From contig LNAC01000278.1 of the NCBI GenBank assembly GCA_002007465.1, positions 570,286 to 634,285 of the forward strand: 64,000 nucleotides of DNA, written 5' to 3'. Below the pieces are notes generated by a model. It saw only the letters and a program-made list of their open reading frames with translations, was not told the DNA's origin and ran no database searches. Below, piece after piece: positions 11,804-24,400 of this stretch. The position numbers and the translations under genes are program-made. The number at the start of each line of letters is the position of its first letter. Positions within the stretch are counted from its first letter, which is position 1. The stretch is from Ailurus styani. Its lineage: Eukaryota > Chordata > Mammalia > Carnivora > Ailuridae.

Positions 11804-11809
11804 TTTAAT
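11804..11809 (-). promoter_or_regulatory. DNTTIP2: Candidate DNTTIP2 poly(A) signal (ATTAAA)
   Basis: ATTAAA on the minus strand ~280 bases after the stop. No AATAAA was seen on that strand between the stop and the SINE at 10.9 kb. The GT-rich minus-strand face of the microsatellite lies ~85 bases further downstream. Weak evidence. Confidence 0.25.
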
Positions 11810-12088
11810 TCAATTTTCTTTAAATAACCAAGTGTTGAAAACTTTACAAAAATGTTATTCATCTTAAAATGGTCGAGGTTTTCCTTTTTCTCTCTCAAAG
11901 GTTCTAAGCATGGGTGGATCTTTTGTAAACACACCTGCTTTTATCCCAAGGGATATGTGATCAATTCTCCCTCAAGTCAACTTTTTTCAAACAGGGCCAG
12001 TCTATAATAATATGTGTGATTATATTAATTTTCAAAACATCTTGAGTAAATGAAAAGATATAAAATACTGTGGCTTGCTTGGTGAATC

Positions 12089-12182
12089 TTAATTGCGAAA
12101 TTTCTTCTTCTTTCGAAACTTCTTTCCTGCTGCATTCGCTACTTTTTCAGCCATGATCTCTGAGTACTTCCTTCGGTTATAT
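12089..12182 (-). CDS. DNTTIP2: DNTTIP2 coding exon 7 with stop
   Basis: 94 bases. One base completes the split Arg codon, then [13 protein letters not shown] to KKKKFRN and TAA (12,089-12,091). Acceptor CTTTTTAG|A. It lies 9.4 kb from exon 6 because of an L1 and several SINEs in the intron. Confidence 0.95.
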
Positions 12183-15100
12183 CTAAAAAGAAAACCAAAC
12201 TTTTAAGTTCCAAAGTATGACAACAGAAGTTAATGTAATGGGGGTGGTGATAAGGTGGCATAACTTTTTTTTTTTTAAAGATTTTATTTATTTATTTGAC
12301 AGAGAGAGAGGCAGAGAGAGAGAGCACAAGCATGGAAAGCAGCAGAGGGAGAGGGAGAAGCCAGCTTCCTGCTGAGCAGGGAGCCCGATTCGGGGCTTGA
12401 TCCCAGGACCCCAGGATCATGACCTAAGCCAAGGCAAACACCCAACAAGTGAGCCACCCACGCACCCCATGGTATAACTTCTAAATCTCAAAAAAACTGT
12501 TTGCATTTTCACTATTTTAGCATATTTGTACTAAATTCCACCATGTGGAGCCATATTTGGAGCTAGGGGACTGGGCATTGAACAAGACAACCACAGTCCC
12601 TCCCCTCGTACAGCCTGCAGTCTAGTGAGAAAAAAATGGCAACTATAAGGGAGGGCTTTTGAAAACTTTCAACCACTGGAGGACCATGTGTCATATCCAG
12701 TTACCAGATGATATCAAATACTTTGGGCGCCTGGGTTGCTCAGTGGGTTAAAGCCTCTGCTTTCGGCTCAGGTCATGATATCAGGGTCCTGGGATCGAGG
12801 CCCACATCGGGCTCCCTGCTCAGCGAGGAGCCTGCTTCCCCCTCTCTCTCTCTGCCTGCCTCCCTGCCTCCTTGTGATCTCTCTCCCTCTGTGAAATAAA
12901 TAAATAAAATCTTTAAAAAAAATACTTTAAAGATTTTTGTAGGACGAAAATGTAAAAACAGACTGATGCAGAAGCAGGTATGAGGCTCTAACTATCTTTA
13001 AGCCAGACATTAAAGAGATATGCACTAAATCATTTTTGTTTTGTTCATGAAAATATATGTCAGTGTGTAATGGGGTATTTTATTTTAAATGGAATCAATA
13101 AATATTTTTAAAGTTTAATTTTAATTGCCATTATGGTAAATATTGATAAATGTAATCCACAAGTTAAAAGAAGGGCTTATCAGTACAGTTTGATTAGGAA
13201 AAATTAAAAATTCTTTATATAAAACTGTTCTGACCACTTTCTTTTTTTTTTTTTAAAGATTTTATTTATTTATTTGACACACAGAGAGAGATTACAAGTA
13301 GGCAGAGAGGCAGGCAGAGAAACAAGGAGGGGAGAAAGCAGGCTCCCTGCTGAGCAGGGAGCCCGATGCGGGCCTCGATCCCAGGACCCTGAGATCATGA
13401 CCTGAGCCGAAAGCAGAGGCTTTATTTAACCCACTGAGCCACCCAGGCGCCCCTGACCACTTTCACTGTGTTACATAAATGTGTTATTACTAAAGCTGAG
13501 GATTAGCTGATATTCTCTTTAAAACAAGCTATTTAAGTCTTTTACAACTTTACAGCTCACTCAATCCTACAAGAAGCCAGCAGCACAACTTATACATTCT
13601 AACAAACCCAAGATTATATTAAAAATGGAACAAAACCAAATCAAATGTGTTCAAACTTAAGTGACAACAAATTAACAGACTGCTGTCACATGGGATGTTA
13701 CGTATGGATCCAATGATGACCACAAATAAAAAACTGCAATAGATACATAAAAAATAGGAATCCAAACATAATACTAAAGAAAGCCATCAAACCGCAAGGG
13801 AAGAGAGCAAGAGAAGGACAGAGAAAAACTTACAAAAACAACTAGAAAACATTAAAAATGGCAATAAGTACAGACATATCAGCAATTACTTTAAATGTAA
13901 AGGGACTAAATGCTCCAATCAAAAGACATAGGGGACTGACTGACTCAATCAAAAAACAAGACTCATCTATATGGTGCCTAGAGATTCACTCACTTCAGGC
14001 TTAAAGACACATACAGACTGAAAGTGAAGGAGTGGGAAGAGATATTCCATGCAAATGCAGTGGGGGAAAAAAGCTGGGTTAGCAACACTTTTATCAGACA
14101 AGAGAGACTTTAAACAGACTGTAGCAAGAGACATAAAATGGCATTATATAACAAAGGGTTCAAACGAGGATATAACAACCGTAAATTTCTATGCCTCCAA
14201 CAGAGAAGCACCTAAATAAAGCAAAAATTAACAGACATGAAGGGAGAAGTTGAGAGTAATACAACAGTAGGGAATTTTAACACCCCATTTACATCGATAG
14301 ATGGGTCATCCAAACAGAAAATCAACCAGGAAACAATGGCTTTTAATGACACTGGATCAGACGGACTTAACAGATAGATAGAAAACATTCCATCCAAGAA
14401 CAACAGAATACATACACATTTTTTTCAAGTGCACATGGCACATTCTCCAGGACCACATGCTAGCCCACAAGTCTCAATAAATTTAAGAAGGCTGAAATTA
14501 TACCAAGCATCTTTTCTAAAGAATGATACAAAACAAAATGAATTATAAGGAAAAAAAGAAGTGGAAGCTAAACAACATACTACTAAACAACCAAAGGGTC
14601 AATGAAGAAATGAAAAAGGAAAGCAAAAAAATTACATGAAGACAAATGAAAATGGTCAAAAATCTTTGGGATGCAGCAAAAGTGGATCTGAGGAAGTTTA
14701 CAGTGATACAGGCCTACCTCAATAAAAATTTCAAACAATCTAGCCTTACATCTAAAGGAACTAGAAAAGAACAAAGCCTAAAGTTAGTAGAAGGATAAAA
14801 AAAATGAGAATAAAGCAGAAATAAAATAGAGACTAAAAAAAAAAAAAAAGCCAGGCTCATCAAGAAAAAAGAGAACTCAAAATCAGAAATGAAGAATTAA
14901 AAGACGCCATAGGGGGGTGCCTGGGTGGCTCAGTCGTTAAGCGGCTGCCTTTGGTTCAGGTCATTATCCCAGGTTTCTGGGATAGAGCCCTGCGTGGGGC
15001 TCCCTGCTCTGCGGGAAAGCCTGCTTCTTTCTCTCCCACTCCCCCTGCTGGTGTTCCCTCTCTGGCTGTGTCTCTCTCTGTCAAATCAATAAGTAAATAA

Positions 15101-18100
15101 ATAAATCTTTAAAAAATAAAAGTAAAAGACGCCATAGGAATACAAAGAGTTACAGGAGAATACTATGAAAAAGTATATGCCAACAAATTGGGACAACCTA
15201 GGAAAAAAATGCGCTGCTAGAAATGGACAATCTTCTAAAACTAAATCAGGAAGAAGTAGAAAATTTGAACAGATCTATTACTAGTAACAAAACTGAATCA
15301 GTAATCAAAAGACTCCTGACAAAATTCAAGACCAGATGGATTGATAGCTGAATTCCTCCAAACATTTAAAGGAGGAGTTAATACCTATTCTCAAACTATT
15401 CTAAAAAATAGACAAGGAAGGAAAACTTCCAAGTTCATTTTATGAGGCCAGCATTTCTCTAATACCAAAGCCAAAGACACTACAAAAAAAAACAAAACAA
15501 AACAAAAAAAAAACCCCAAAAAACAAACTACAGGTCAATATGCCTGATGAACACAGATGCAAAAATCCTCAACAAAATATTAGCAAACCAACAATACATT
15601 AAAAACATCATTTACCACGATCAAGTGGGATTTAATCCATGCATGCAAGAGCAGTACAATATTTGCAAATCAACGTACACTGACAAGAAAAAGAATAAAA
15701 ACCATATGATCATCTCAAAAAAAAACCAACAAAAAACAAAACAAAAGAAAAAACCCCATTTGTTGGGGTGCCTCGGTGGCTCAGCTGGTTAAGCACCTGA
15801 CTCTTTGGCTCAGGTCATGATCTCAGGGTAGTGAGATCAAGCTCCGTGTTGGGCTCCCTGCTGGTTGTGGAGCCTGATTAGGATTCTCTCTCCCTCTGTG
15901 CCGCCCCCTTTAAAAAAAGTCAAAGTACAACATCCATTCATAATTTAAAAAGTCTCAACAAAGTGGGTTTAGAGGACACATACCTCAACACAATAAAGGC
16001 CACATATGAAAAATACACAACTAACGTCATACTCAATGGTGAAAAACTGAGAGCTTTCCCTCTAAGATTAGGAACAAAATGAGGATGTCCATTCTCACTG
16101 CTTTTATTCAATATAGTATCAAAAGTCCTAGCTGCAGCAATTAAATAAGAAAAATATAAGGCATCCAAATTGGGAAGGAAGAAGTAAAACTGTCATTATT
16201 TACAGATGACATGACACTACATATAGAAAACCCTAAAGACACTACTAAAGACTATCAGAATAACTGAATTTAGTTAAGCTGCAGGATACAAAATTAATAT
16301 ACAGAAATGCTGTGTCTCTATACACTAATAACAAAGTAGCAGAAAGAGAAGAAAACAGTCCCATTTACAATTGTACCAGAAAAAATAAAATACCTAGGAA
16401 TAAATTTAACCAAGGAGATTGAAAGACCTGTACTCTGATAGCTGTAAGACACTGATGAAAAAAACTGAAGACAACACAAACAAATGGAAAGATATCATGC
16501 TCATGGATTGGAAGAATTAACACTCTTAAAATGTCCGTAATACCCAGTGCAATACACAAATTCAATACAATTCCTAACAAAATATCACAATGGCATTTTT
16601 TGCAGAGCTAAAACAAATAATCCTAAAATTTGTATAGAACCATAAAAGACCTCAAATAGCCAAAGCAATCTTTTTTTTTTTTTTTAAAGATTTTATTTAT
16701 TTATTTGACATAGAGAGAGAGATTACAAGTAGGCAGAGAGGCAGGCAGAGAGACAGGGAGAGGAGGAAGCAGGCTCCCTGCTGAGCAGAGAGCCCGATGC
16801 GGGCCTCTATCCCAGGACGCTGAGATCATGACCTGAGCCGAAGGCAGAGGCTTTAACCCACTGAGCCACCCAGGCGCCCTAGCCAAAGCAATCTTTTTTT
16901 TTTTTTTTAAAGATTTTATTTATTTATTTGACATAGAGAGAGAGATTACAAGTAGGCAGAGAGGCAGGCAGAGAGACAGGGAGAGGAGGAAGCAGGCTCC
17001 CTGCTGAGCAGAGAGCCCGATGCGGGCCTCTATCCCAGGACGCTGAGATCATGACCTGAGCCGAAGGCAGAGGCTTTAACCCACTGAGCCACCCAGGCGC
17101 CCTAGCCAAAGCAATCTTTTTTTTTTTTTTTAAAGATTTTATTTATTTATTTGACATAGAGNAAGCAATCTTAAGAAAAAACTGGAGGTATCACAAATCC
17201 AGATTTCAAGATACACTACAAAACTACAGTAATCAAAACAGTAAGGTACTGGTATAAAAATAGATCAATGGAACAGAAGAGAGCCCAGAAATAAACACGC
17301 ACTTATATTGTCAATTAATCTATGACAAAGGATACATGAATATACAATGGAGAAAAACAGTCTTTAATTAATGCTACTGGGAAAACAAGATAGCTACATA
17401 CAAAAGAATGAAACTGGACCACTTCCTTATACCATAGGCAAAAATCAAAATGGATTAAAGACCTAAATGTGAGACCTAAAACCATAAAACTCCTAAAAGT
17501 ATAGGCACCAATCTCTTGGGACATAAGTCTTAGCAAAATATTTATGTATATGTCTCTTCAGGCTAGGGAAACAAAAAAATAAATATGTGGGACTATACCA
17601 GAATAAAAAGCTTTTGCAGAGCAAAGGAAACCAATAAAACAAGAAGGCAACCTACTGAATGGGAGATTTATGTGCAAATGATAATCCGATAAGGAGTTAC
17701 TATCCAAAGTATCTAAGTAACTTATGCAATTCACACCAAAAAACCAAACAATCTGATTAAAAAATGGTCGGAGGACCTGAACATTTCCCCAAAGAAGACA
17801 TACAGAAGGGCAACACACACATGAAAAGATGCTCAACATCACTAATCACAAAGCAAATGCAAATCAAAATCGCGGTGTGACATCACATCATACTAGTCAG
17901 AATGGCTGGTATCAAAAATATAAGAAGTAAAAATATCGTAAAGGATTTGGAGAAAAGGGAACTTTCGTGTACTGTTCGTAGGAATGTACACTGGTATAAC
18001 CACCGCTGAAAACAGTATGGAGGGGGCTCCTGAGTGGCTCAGTCGTTAAGCATTTGTCTTTGGCTCAGGTCATGATCCCAGGGTCCTGGGACAGAGCCCT

Positions 18101-18399
18101 GCATCGGGCTCCCTGACCAGTGGGAAGCCTGCTTCTCCCTCTCTCGCTGTCTCTGTCAAATAAATAAAATCTTAAAAAACAAAACAAAACAAAACAGTAT
18201 GGAGGTTCCTCAAAAAATTAAAAATAAAAATACCATATGACTTAGTAATTCCACTACTGGGTATTTACCCAAATAAAACAAAAACACTAACTCAAAAAGA
18301 TATATGCACCCCAACATTATTTACAATAGCCAAGATATGGAAGCAACCCAAGTGTCCCACTAATGGATGAATGAATAAAGATGATGTGAGACAGACAGA

Positions 18400-18451
<52 letters not shown>

Positions 18452-21400
18452 AATATTACTGAGCCATATAAAAGAATGAAATCTTGCTATTCAGGACAAC
18501 ATGGATGGACCTAGGGGTATTAAGCTAAGTGAAGTAAGTCACACAGAGAAAGACAAATACCATATGATTTCACTTACAAGTGGAATCTAAAAAAGCAAAC
18601 AAACAAAAAACAGACTCTCAAATACAGTTAGAATGCCTAGTGTCAAAAAGAAGTAACAAGTGTTAGGATGTGGAGGAAAAAGGAACCCTTGTGCTTTTGC
18701 TGGTGGGAATGTAATTTGGCACAACCACTATGGTTATGCCAAAACAGTATGGAGGTACCTCAAAGAGAGAGATGGAGAATAAACTGGTGGCTGCCAGAGG
18801 TGGGGGCTGGGTGAAATAGATGAAGGGGTAAAGAGGTGCAAACTTCCAGTTATAAAATAAGTCATGGAGATGAAAAGAACAGCACAGACAATACCATGAA
18901 TAATATTACAACAACGTTGTATGGTGCCAGATGGTGACTACATTTATAGTAGTGAGCATTTTGTAATGTAGAGAATTGTCAAATCACTACACTGCATACC
19001 TGGAACTAATGGAACACTATAGGTCAACTATACCTCAACAAACAAAACCAAAACCCACATACAACACAGAAAATCACATTTTTCTCTTGTATATCACACT
19101 TACTTCTTCTGTCCCAAGGCATTCCTATTAATGAACATATGACACATTAAATATGTTCACTGAAGTTTCCTATCTCAAAGTGTTCAGAGGCCAGAAGCCT
19201 CTTACAGAGAATGTTGTAGAAGGAATTAAAACATTCCATGGAGATGGGCTAGTAGAGTGTTTCACATAGTGTGATACATAAATTTAGGTGACAGACAATA
19301 TTCACTTTAAACAATGTATTTATCTTCATGTACATTACAAAAACTATAAGCCAACAAACCCACTTACAGTAGGCAACAAAGTTTCCTTTTAAAATAAAGC
19401 AGGCAACATACACATAATGCAAACATTGTGAAAATGATACTCAGTGACTGCAGTATGGGAACAATGAACTAAGAACACTACCTCTAACCTACAATTTTAT
19501 GAGTTTCATTCTACAAAATTTCTAGTTTACTCCCCAACTTCCTCACGTTACTATTTTTTAGTGAAAGCACTATTAACACTGCTGTGACTTCTGAGATCAC
19601 TATCATCAAGATTACAAAATACAGGTCAATTTTTAACCAGAACATACGTTAACATTTAGTAAACAAACACTTAATCAGCCTGCAGCATGCCTGTGTAGGG
19701 ATGGAGAAAAAACAGGCTTGAGAGAGGAAAATGGGAGAGACTGACAGTATGAATGTAGACTGAAGGGGGAGGTGTCAAGGATGTGATGCTGATGGAGGGG
19801 TGTCAGGATGGTGATACTGTTCAGTCAGGAGATACAGAGAACTAGGAGAGGATTAGATTGTACTGGAAGGGTGGGGTCAGGAAAGAGGTGCTTATGAGAA
19901 ACCCCTGGATGTTCCTGAGGCAGCAGTTGGACATGTGGGTACAGACTCAGGAGCAATCTGGACTAGACATACTGCATTTGGAAGCCAACAGTATATAGAT
20001 TATAATTAAAGCCTTGTAGGGGATGAGATTTCCAAGGAGAAAGTAGTGAGAAAAGTGGACTGCTTATTTCTAAAATTTTTACCATTACCCAGACTAATTA
20101 TAAATAGTTTACATAACACTTGTGTTAAATTTGTTTTCCATGCTGACAAAGTTTTTATTTTTATTTATTTTTAATTTTTTTAAAAGATTTTATTTATTTA
20201 TTTCACAGCAGGGGAGAGATCACAAGGAAGCAGAGAGGCAGGCAGAGAGAGGGGGAAGCAGGCTCCCTGCTGAGCAGAGAGCCCGATGCGGGCCTCGATC
20301 CCAGGACCCTGAGATCATGACCTGAGCCGAAAGCAGAGGCTTTAACCCAGTGAGCCACCCAGGCGCCCACTGACAAAGTTTTTAAAACCCTTGATAGATC
20401 TTTTCACTTTTGCTATTAAACCAGTCTGGAAGTTCCACAAGGGTTTCTATATGAAGTATGATTTTAAATCTCCTATAATATATACACAGCCGCTTCAACG
20501 ACATTTAAACATATTCCCAAATGCTCCCCCATCTTAAAAAAAAAATCCTCCAACTCCACGCCCACTACCAGCCTTGCCTCTTTCCCTCTTCTCAAACTTT
20601 AAAGAATTGTCTCCATTTCTTCATTTTCAACCAACTCTCCAATCCTCTCCAGTCTGGTTTCCTCATCACTCCCCTAAAACTCCTGGCAAGAATGTTTTGA
20701 CCTCCATGTATATCCAGAGGATGTTTTTAGTTTTCTTTTTTTATTTAAATTCAATTAATTAACATACTGTGTTGTGTATTACTAGTTTCAGAGGTAGAGT
20801 TCAGTGATTCATCAGTTGGATATAACACCCAGTACTCATTACATCACATGCCCTCCTTAAAGCCCATCACCCAGTTTGATTTCTCAGCAGCATTTATTCC
20901 TGTTAACCACTCCCTCCAGTTTGTATCTGCTCAAAACATTCTCCTTCCTTGACTTCTGTGACACTATGCCATCCTGGTTTTCTTAATGGCCTCTTAGCCA
21001 TTCTTTCCTAGTCTCCTTTGCAGACTCATTCTCCTCTAGCCAGTCAAATGCTTTCAAGCTTCCATCTAACGCAGTGGTTCTAAACTAGGAATGCTTATGC
21101 CCATCAGGGGACATCTGGAAATGTTGGCAGTCATTTTTTTTCCTGATGATTTTATTTATTTGACAGAGAGACAGAGAGAGAGCACAAGCAGGCAGAACAG
21201 CAGGCAGAGGGAGAGGAAGAGGGAGAACCGGGCTCTCTGCTGAGCACGGAGCCTGATGTGGGGCTCAATCCCAGGACCTTGAGATCATGAACCAAGCTGA
21301 AGGCATAGGTTTAATCAACTGGGCAACCCAGGCGCCCGCTGGCAGTCATTTTTGTCACAAATTGGGGATGGGGAGCTACTGGCATCTAGTGGATAGAGGA

Positions 21401-24400
21401 CAGTTCCCCCAATAAAGAATTATCCCATCCAAAATATAAACAGTGCTACTGCTGAGACACTGTGCTAAAGCCCTTTAAAATTTACCTGAAAATTTAAAGT
21501 TTATATATATTCTAAAGGAAAACATACATAATACAAAGTGAAACATAAATTCCTTTACCTTCTGAACTCAGAATCAGCCAGCAATTCTTCCACAATAGTT
21601 CTCTTCCTTTGTTTTTTGGGAATTCGTGAATGGTAGAAGTCAGCTGGATTGTCAACAATGGTTCCAAACTATGAGGAATTGATTGAAATAAGTCATGCAA
21701 TACTTGAATACTAAGTTGCTTTCATATTTCAAGGTAGCTCTAACAAAGTATATTTATAGAAAGGAATGGAAGACCCAACTTAAATGATATCAGTATTAAA
21801 GTTAGTTTTGCCATTTTTTAAAGCAAAAATAAGTCACCTATTCAACTGGCACTGGGTCCTACTCATGACATTTCATTAGAATTTACAATAAAGCCAAAAT
21901 CCTTTTATATAATTTAGTGCTAGGCAGGACAGTAAATTCTTGATGAACAGTGTAACTAGAAAAGTGGGACAGAGAATATCAACAATTTTTTTAGTCTCCC
22001 AATTTAATAAAACTGATACATAAACTCTACTCTACACCTATTTGGTCTCCTAGGTCATCATAAATGCTACCAGCATAGAACCTTCTTAGGAACCACTCTG
22101 CATTTGTTCATACATTCAACCAAGTAAAATTTACAGTGTCCACTACATGCCAGGTACTGTGCTAAGTGTTTAGGAAATAAAGACAAAGAATATCTGGTCC
22201 CTGACAGCAAGGAGCCCATAGTCATAGGGAAAATTCACAAACAAGTAACTAAAAGATTAAAGCATAAAATAATTATTATGTTGAACAAAACACTATAGAT
22301 GCCCTAAAAAAAAAGTGATCAACTCTACCTAAGAGAGGTCAAGGTTCCTCCAAGTGTATTGGAGCTTAAGAGGGCTATGTGACAGAAGAAGAGCTGGGGA
22401 GCTGGTCTGAGTGCAGACCGTATAGACTCTATCCTACAGGTCATAAAGGATCACTGAAGGTATCACTGAATGTTATCTGTGATATCACTGAGCAGAAGTG
22501 TATCATGAACACACTGCTTTTTTTTTAAAAAAAAGAACAGATAACTGGCTACAATGTGGAAGATGGACTAGAAGCGGGAGGAGACCTGGAAGTACAGGAC
22601 TATTAGAGTAATTCAGGTAAGTGAGAAGAACAGAATGAAAGCTGACAGCTACCAGAGGGAGAATCAACCGGATTTTCACCTGGAAACACTTTGAAAACCA
22701 ACTTTTAACTTATTTTCAGCATTTGCCTGGGGATACCCCTCTATCTGGAGAAGAGTTTGGTGCAAATGATTCCCTATTTCCTCTTCCATCATGTAAGGAT
22801 TCTTGCTGTTAGGCTAATACTATTCATATATGGTATACCCAACTTAGAGGTTCCAAAACTTTTAGAGGTATGACCTGGAAACTTAGTTACCATCTGCAAC
22901 ACCTTCTCTCTATATGGAACACCATTACAAGCTGCTGGCCAAAAGGCTGTCTGAATTGGGTTCTGCCCATTATTATACAGCCCAAGCAAATGTGCACTAA
23001 AAATATTCACCTGTGTTAAGAGTAAACAGAAAGAACACTATAGTGCTTTCCAAACTAAAATCTACAGAACATCACTGCCATTATTGTTTGTTTCATACCT
23101 GGAAGTACTTGGGGAAGCCATCCCTATCATTTTTCTTATAAAACCTTTTTGGGTCCATGCTAGCTCTCATCTTCAGCGCTTTGAGATCATTTTTTAGTTC
23201 ATCTGTCAATTCTGGAGCTTTCATGCCAAACCAGCCATCACCTGCTGTTTTCTCTCGTTCTTTCTGAAATTCAGATTTCAAAAATAAACAGAAAATTCTA
23301 ACTTAAAAAAAATTCTAACTTTAATAAGCAATGTATAAACTATACCTCATTTCCTCCAAAATTATATATACAAAAAACTTCATGAATTAAAAACAAATGA
23401 AGTTACCTAACAGAATGTATTAGTCCCCAGATTCACTTTTCGTAAAAGAAATTAAATCACAGTAAGTGTTTTCTTTGGTAAATTAGGCATAGTATTATCA
23501 GTTTCGTAAATGAGGGCTCCTTAAAATTTATTTTTTTAATCTTAGTTATCTTAGTTTATCTTAGTTAAGAACTGCTGACTTGCAGGGGCGCCTGGGTGGC
23601 TCAGCTGGTTAAATGTCCCTGCCTCCGGCTCAGGTCATGACCGTGGGGTCCTGGGATTGAGCTCAGCAGGAAGTCTGCCTCTCACTCTCTCACTGCTGCT
23701 CCCACAGCTTGTGCTGTATCCCTCTCTCAAGTAAAATAAATAAAATCTTTAATTCAAAAAAAAAAAAAAAAAAGAACTGCTGACTTGCTGGGAGAACAAT
23801 ACACAGCTTCAGTTTTTATTGTGCAGTATAATCTACACAAGGGATAATGTATAAAAACATTTTCACTTCTGGAGCTTTTATGTAAATATTAACAATTTAA
23901 TTCAGTCACCAAGGTGACTCAAAGTCACTCCAACAAGTCCAGAAATCTGTATTATTTCTAAAATTTAAAGGAAAGTTCTATTTTTTGGGAAACTCTTAAC
24001 AAGTTTTTATTTAATTTTTTTTAATTCATTCATACAACATTATGTCTATTATGTGCCAGCATGCTCCATATTAGTGATGAGACATTACTGGGGCACCACC
24101 CTCAAATTTCCTTCAAGCTCTCTCTTTTTTTTTTTAAGATTTTATTTATTCATTTGACACAGAGAGAGAGATTACAAGTAGGCAGAGAGAGAGGAGAGAG
24201 GAGGAAGCAGGCTCCCTGCTGAGCAGAGCCCGATGTGGGCCTCGATCCCAGGACCCTGGGATCATGACCTGAGCTGAAGGCAGTGGCTTTAACCCACTGA
24301 GCCACCCAGGCGCCCTCCTTCAAGCTCTCTTGATAACTTCTTTACACTTATTAGTTGAAATGGCAGATGGAAACAACCTCCTACTTTTACAAAAGAAAAG

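Larger units (their letters stand above)
10929..12088 (-). other. DNTTIP2: DNTTIP2 3' UTR / downstream flank
   Basis: Sequence immediately 3' of the DNTTIP2 stop in transcript direction. The transcript must end somewhere here or further left; the end was not established. The best poly(A) signal in the first kilobase is listed separately. A (AGAC)n/(AC)n microsatellite lies inside. Confidence 0.5.
13600..19045 (+). mobile_element. 5'-truncated, degenerate L1 retrotransposon, antisense in DNTTIP2 intron 6
   Basis: The order of parts is that of L1 ORF2 and its 3' UTR. Endonuclease-region wording starts near 13.86 kb (TTTAAATGTAAAGGGACTAAATGC). Reverse-transcriptase wording lies near 15.53-15.68 kb (ATGCAAAAATCCTCAAC, TGGGATTTAATCCATGCATG). 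TTTACAGATGAC near 16.2 kb encodes the F-x-D-D core of the polymerase. The carnivore-type 3' end lies at 18.45-19.04 kb. Stops and frameshifts break ORF2, so it is not autonomous. Later insertions include SINEs at 14,914, 15,766, 16,671 and 18,024. An (AC)n tract begins at 18,400. A stretch near 17.89-18.02 kb recurs at 18.62-18.75 kb, so the element is internally rearranged. The 5' limit is approximate. Confidence 0.85.

Noticed and set aside
16701..17109. Twin 61-codon proteins with identical sequence
   Set aside because: Antisense translation of a duplicated SINE, not a gene family.
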